Source: a virus. Taken from it: DNA of 22,505 nt. Position 1 is the first letter of the stretch, and each line of letters starts with the position of its first letter. The stretch lies in IMG/VR virus record IMGVR_UViG_3300010885_018109, positions 1 through 22,505 of that record. One strand, written 5' to 3'. The position numbers were made by a program, and so were the translations under genes. This document shows, piece after piece, positions 21,111 through 22,505 of this stretch. The notes under the pieces are model-generated. The model made no database searches. It saw nothing but the letters and a program-made list of their open reading frames with translations, and had not been told where the DNA came from.

Positions 21111-21348
21111 GGGGGTTCTCCTGTAGAGGCGTTTGTGAAATTATGTAGGCGGTCACGGGGTCTGGTGCAGAGGAGATGCGGAGCAGACGATTGAAGAATT
21201 CACGCCGTTTACCGCAGGAGGCACACTCGGGAATGCCTAGAGCGTGTGTGATGGAGGATATGGCATCACCTAGACCGAAACCCGCACTGGTAGCACCAGA
21301 AGGCGGATTTGAAGTAATATTTGAGAATGTCACCCCACTCTGCTCCAC
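21076..21348 (-). CDS. Small CxxC phage protein (90 residues)
   Basis: The 90-residue protein contains GLGDAISSITHALGIPECASCGKRREFFNRLL (about 25-56), where C42 and C45 may bind a metal. I have seen the same GLGDxI...GIxxCxxCxxR...LN pattern in many small phage and bacterial proteins of unknown role, so I regard it as real although it overlaps the next gene. The start is GTG 21348, with AAAAGGTGG ahead at normal spacing. The last dozen codons are Pro-rich and overlap the ribosome site and start of the 258-residue gene. Confidence 0.6.
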   Translation of the reverse strand: MEQSGVTFSNITSNPPSGATSAGFGLGDAISSITHALGIPECASCGKRREFFNRLLRISSAPDPVTAYIISQTPLQENPHEQPFPPRSTP

Positions 21349-21402
21349 TTTGTCCCACCTTTTGAAATGCTGAAAATAATAGGGTTGTGCGTGTGAGTGT
21401 GT

Positions 21403-21687
21403 TTATTGGGGTCCGTACTTGCGACCACGCAGAGAGGCAGCGCGATCCAAGTTCTCGCGGTATTTTTTCGGCACACCCCGTGAGATCTTCCGCGTTAATT
21501 CCTTAAAGTCCGCGCCTGGTCCCACATTTGCGTCTGCGCCCATTACAGGCAGGGACACGCCACGGGTCACACGCCGTACCCCGCACCGTGGGCAAGGGTC
21601 TGCACAGGGGGAGTCACGGTCATCAATTTTCTGAAGTAGTTCGAATGCGTGCTTGCACTTGTCACAAGAGTACTCATAGGTGGGCAT
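21403..21687 (-). CDS. FmdB-family zinc-ribbon protein
   Basis: The 94-residue protein starts MPTYEYSCDKCKHAFELLQ, the hallmark of the FmdB (CxxC...CxxC) zinc-ribbon family. C8/C11 and C32/C35 are the likely zinc ligands, with an extra C28. Members are small putative regulators found in bacteria and phages, and their precise role is poorly defined. The length is typical. ATG 21687 is fixed by the family start; GGAG lies further upstream than usual. The 54-base gap to the next gene shows no promoter or terminator I can support. It probably belongs to the same leftward unit as the metallopeptidase. Confidence 0.82.
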   Translation of the reverse strand: MPTYEYSCDKCKHAFELLQKIDDRDSPCADPCPRCGVRRVTRGVSLPVMGADANVGPGADFKELTRKISRGVPKKYRENLDRAASLRGRKYGPQ

Positions 21688-21712
21688 GGTGTAGATTCTC
21701 CACCTCTATGTA

Positions 21713-22132
21713 TCAGCACTCCCGTGCGAGTTTCCTCATGTACTTGCGGTGTTCCTGTAGCAGTACACGGCGAGGGATGGGCAATTTAAACTTTTTGCAC
21801 AGTTCTAATGCCTCGGTTTCGGTCTGTGCTTCCAGCGTGTAGTAGTCCTTCTCTCTGTAGATGGGATCGTCACGCTGCCACTGTAGAAAATGGGCGTACT
21901 CATGGACAAGGGTGTACAGCCAGTCAGAGGTGCGGCGACCACCAACGGCGACACGCAGCACGCCGTTCTGTCCTCTGGCGTGCCACGGCTCCAAGAAATA
22001 GCCTTGGCAGCGTTCACCCCCACCATTTACTTCATGACCAGGTGACAGGATGAACCGCACATTGCACTTCTTGCACTGCTGGCGCACGGTTTGGAGAAAG
22101 GTTTGTACGCGGGGGTTTTTCATGTAAGCCAT
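21713..22132 (-). CDS. HExxH zinc metallopeptidase-like protein
   Basis: The 139-residue protein has a TLVHEYAHFLQW helix in which H77, E78 and H81 form the HExxH zinc site of gluzincin-type peptidases. The EAQTETEALEL helix after it (about 101-111) offers glutamates as a third ligand. C20 and C23 (CKKC) near the N-terminus add a possible second site. Phage proteins of this size with HEYAH are frequent but their substrates are not known to me. ATG 22132 follows GAGGAG. It is the first leftward gene after the right-end control region and probably transcribed early from the sigma70-like promoter at 22164-22191. Confidence 0.78.
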   Translation of the reverse strand: MAYMKNPRVQTFLQTVRQQCKKCNVRFILSPGHEVNGGGERCQGYFLEPWHARGQNGVLRVAVGGRRTSDWLYTLVHEYAHFLQWQRDDPIYREKDYYTLEAQTETEALELCKKFKLPIPRRVLLQEHRKYMRKLAREC

Positions 22133-22163
22133 TGGAACTCCTCGGGTTAGACCACTAGTAGGT

Positions 22164-22191
22164 AGTCTAGTATACGGGAGAAATGTGTCAA
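22164..22191 (-). promoter_or_regulatory. Sigma70-like promoter, leftward
   Basis: On the minus strand a perfect TTGACA (22186-22191) is followed after 16 bases by TAGACT (22164-22169), four of six matches to TATAAT. It precedes the metallopeptidase start by 31 bases. Unlike the CTAAATA units this resembles a host-recognised early promoter. Confidence 0.55.
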
Positions 22192-22323
22192 GAATAGGTG
22201 CAGTGAATCATTTCATTCGCATTCAAAAATTTGTCCTGCTGGGCGGGTGTTTCGAGAGTGTGTCGAGAGGGGTTCTTGAGGCATTGCGGGAATGGGTTAA
22301 CAGTGGGCGCGGCTCGTGCGCTC

Positions 22324-22343
22324 GTGCAGGCGCGTGCAGGCGT
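22324..22343. repeat. Two-copy 10-base tandem repeat
   Basis: GTGCAGGCGC is followed directly by GTGCAGGCGT. It sits in a GC-rich non-coding stretch between the divergent promoters. Too short to assign as an iteron or operator. Confidence 0.5.
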
Positions 22344-22429
22344 GCCCCCGAGGTTATCGGACTCGCTGTCCCCGTAAGTCCTTTAATACCAAGGGTTTAC
22401 GCAATCTATATTTGAATCCCCTGTTTCGC

Positions 22430-22458
22430 TTGCAAATATGCCCATTTTCCAGTACAAT
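22430..22458 (+). promoter_or_regulatory. Sigma70-like promoter, rightward
   Basis: TTGCAA (22430-22435) and TACAAT (22453-22458, five of six matches) are separated by 17 bases. The transcript would begin about at the ATG at 22465, so the message might lack a leader. Confidence 0.45.
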
Positions 22459-22464
22459 TTGGGT

Positions 22465-22505
22465 ATGTCTATGCCTCTCGTTTCGACCGTCCCGACCGCA
22501 CCCAC
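22465..22505 (+). CDS. Possible start of a rightward gene, cut by window end
   Basis: ATG 22465 opens a frame (MSMPLVSTVPTAP) that stays open to the end of the window. It follows a plausible -10 box but no Shine-Dalgarno. Only 13 codons are visible, so no family can be judged. Confidence 0.28.
   Translation, partial: MSMPLVSTVPTAP

Larger units (their letters stand above)
22133..22464. other. Non-coding control region between divergent genes
   Basis: About 330 bases hold no convincing gene. The left part has the leftward sigma70-like promoter with a small inverted repeat (ACTAG/CTAGT at 22154-22171) over its -10. The middle is GC-rich with a two-copy 10-base repeat. The right end is AT-richer and has a rightward promoter. 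It resembles a control region for divergent early transcription. No replication-origin marks, such as dense iterons, are seen. Confidence 0.55.

Noticed and set aside
22173-22191. TATACT as -10 of the leftward promoter
   Set aside because: It lies only 11 bases from TTGACA, too close for a sigma70 promoter; TAGACT at 16 bases fits better.
22185-22415. Rightward 76-codon frame starting GTG at 22185
   Set aside because: Composition is unlike the neighbours, there is no Shine-Dalgarno, no family pattern is seen, and it starts inside the -35 region of the leftward promoter.

Overview
The window looks like a piece of a large tailed-phage (Caudoviricetes) genome. It most resembles the T4-like myoviruses of marine and freshwater bacteria. 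The basis is recognition of family motifs, not database searches. It carries tail-fibre-type domains, a holin-like membrane protein and a RuvC-like resolvase. It also has an MGME1-like PD-(D/E)XK exonuclease, a phage cytidylyltransferase-type enzyme and several small conserved marine-phage proteins. Genes are tightly packed with 4-base overlaps. No chromosomal housekeeping genes, rRNA, tRNA, insertion sequences or CRISPR arrays are visible.

Layout. 1-459 (+) is the 3' part of a trypsin-like serine protease. 498-734 (-) is a small coiled-coil protein, divergent from a RuvC-like nuclease at 783-1361 (+). From 1358 to 22132 everything is leftward. Five recurrences of a CTAAATA box on the minus strand, similar to the T4 late promoter TATAAATA, sit just before gene starts and suggest transcription units. 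In order of transcription these are: (a) 22132-20334, a HEYAH metallopeptidase, an FmdB-like zinc ribbon, a CxxC protein and a 258-residue unknown, behind a sigma70-like promoter and ending in a clear hairpin terminator at 20291-20308; (b) 20267-16998, four genes joined by ATGA/GTGA overlaps; (c) 16901-10191, a structural-type protein, coiled-coil protein, ParB-like protein, two unknowns, a core-like acidic/basic protein, a 59-residue protein and the exonuclease; (d) 10167-7834, two nucleotidyltransferase-type proteins; (e) 7813-2127, two repeat-rich proteins, a conserved phage protein and tail-fibre-like proteins; (f) 2090-1358, a holin-like protein and a lipoprotein. The right end (22133-22505) is a non-coding control region with back-to-back sigma70-like promoters.

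The strongest unusual signal is a short N-terminal tag, aromatic-x3-[L/I]-x-E. Five otherwise unlike proteins carry it with F at residue 4, L/I at 8 and E at 10, and two more carry it a few residues further in. T4 internal head proteins start with a capsid-targeting sequence of the same geometry, cleaved after the Glu by the gp21 protease. All four genes of unit (b) carry the tag, including one fused to an HNH nuclease domain, and so does the KxDG ligase-like protein of unit (d). I infer a set of proteins packaged into the head and delivered with the DNA. This is testable but not proven from sequence.
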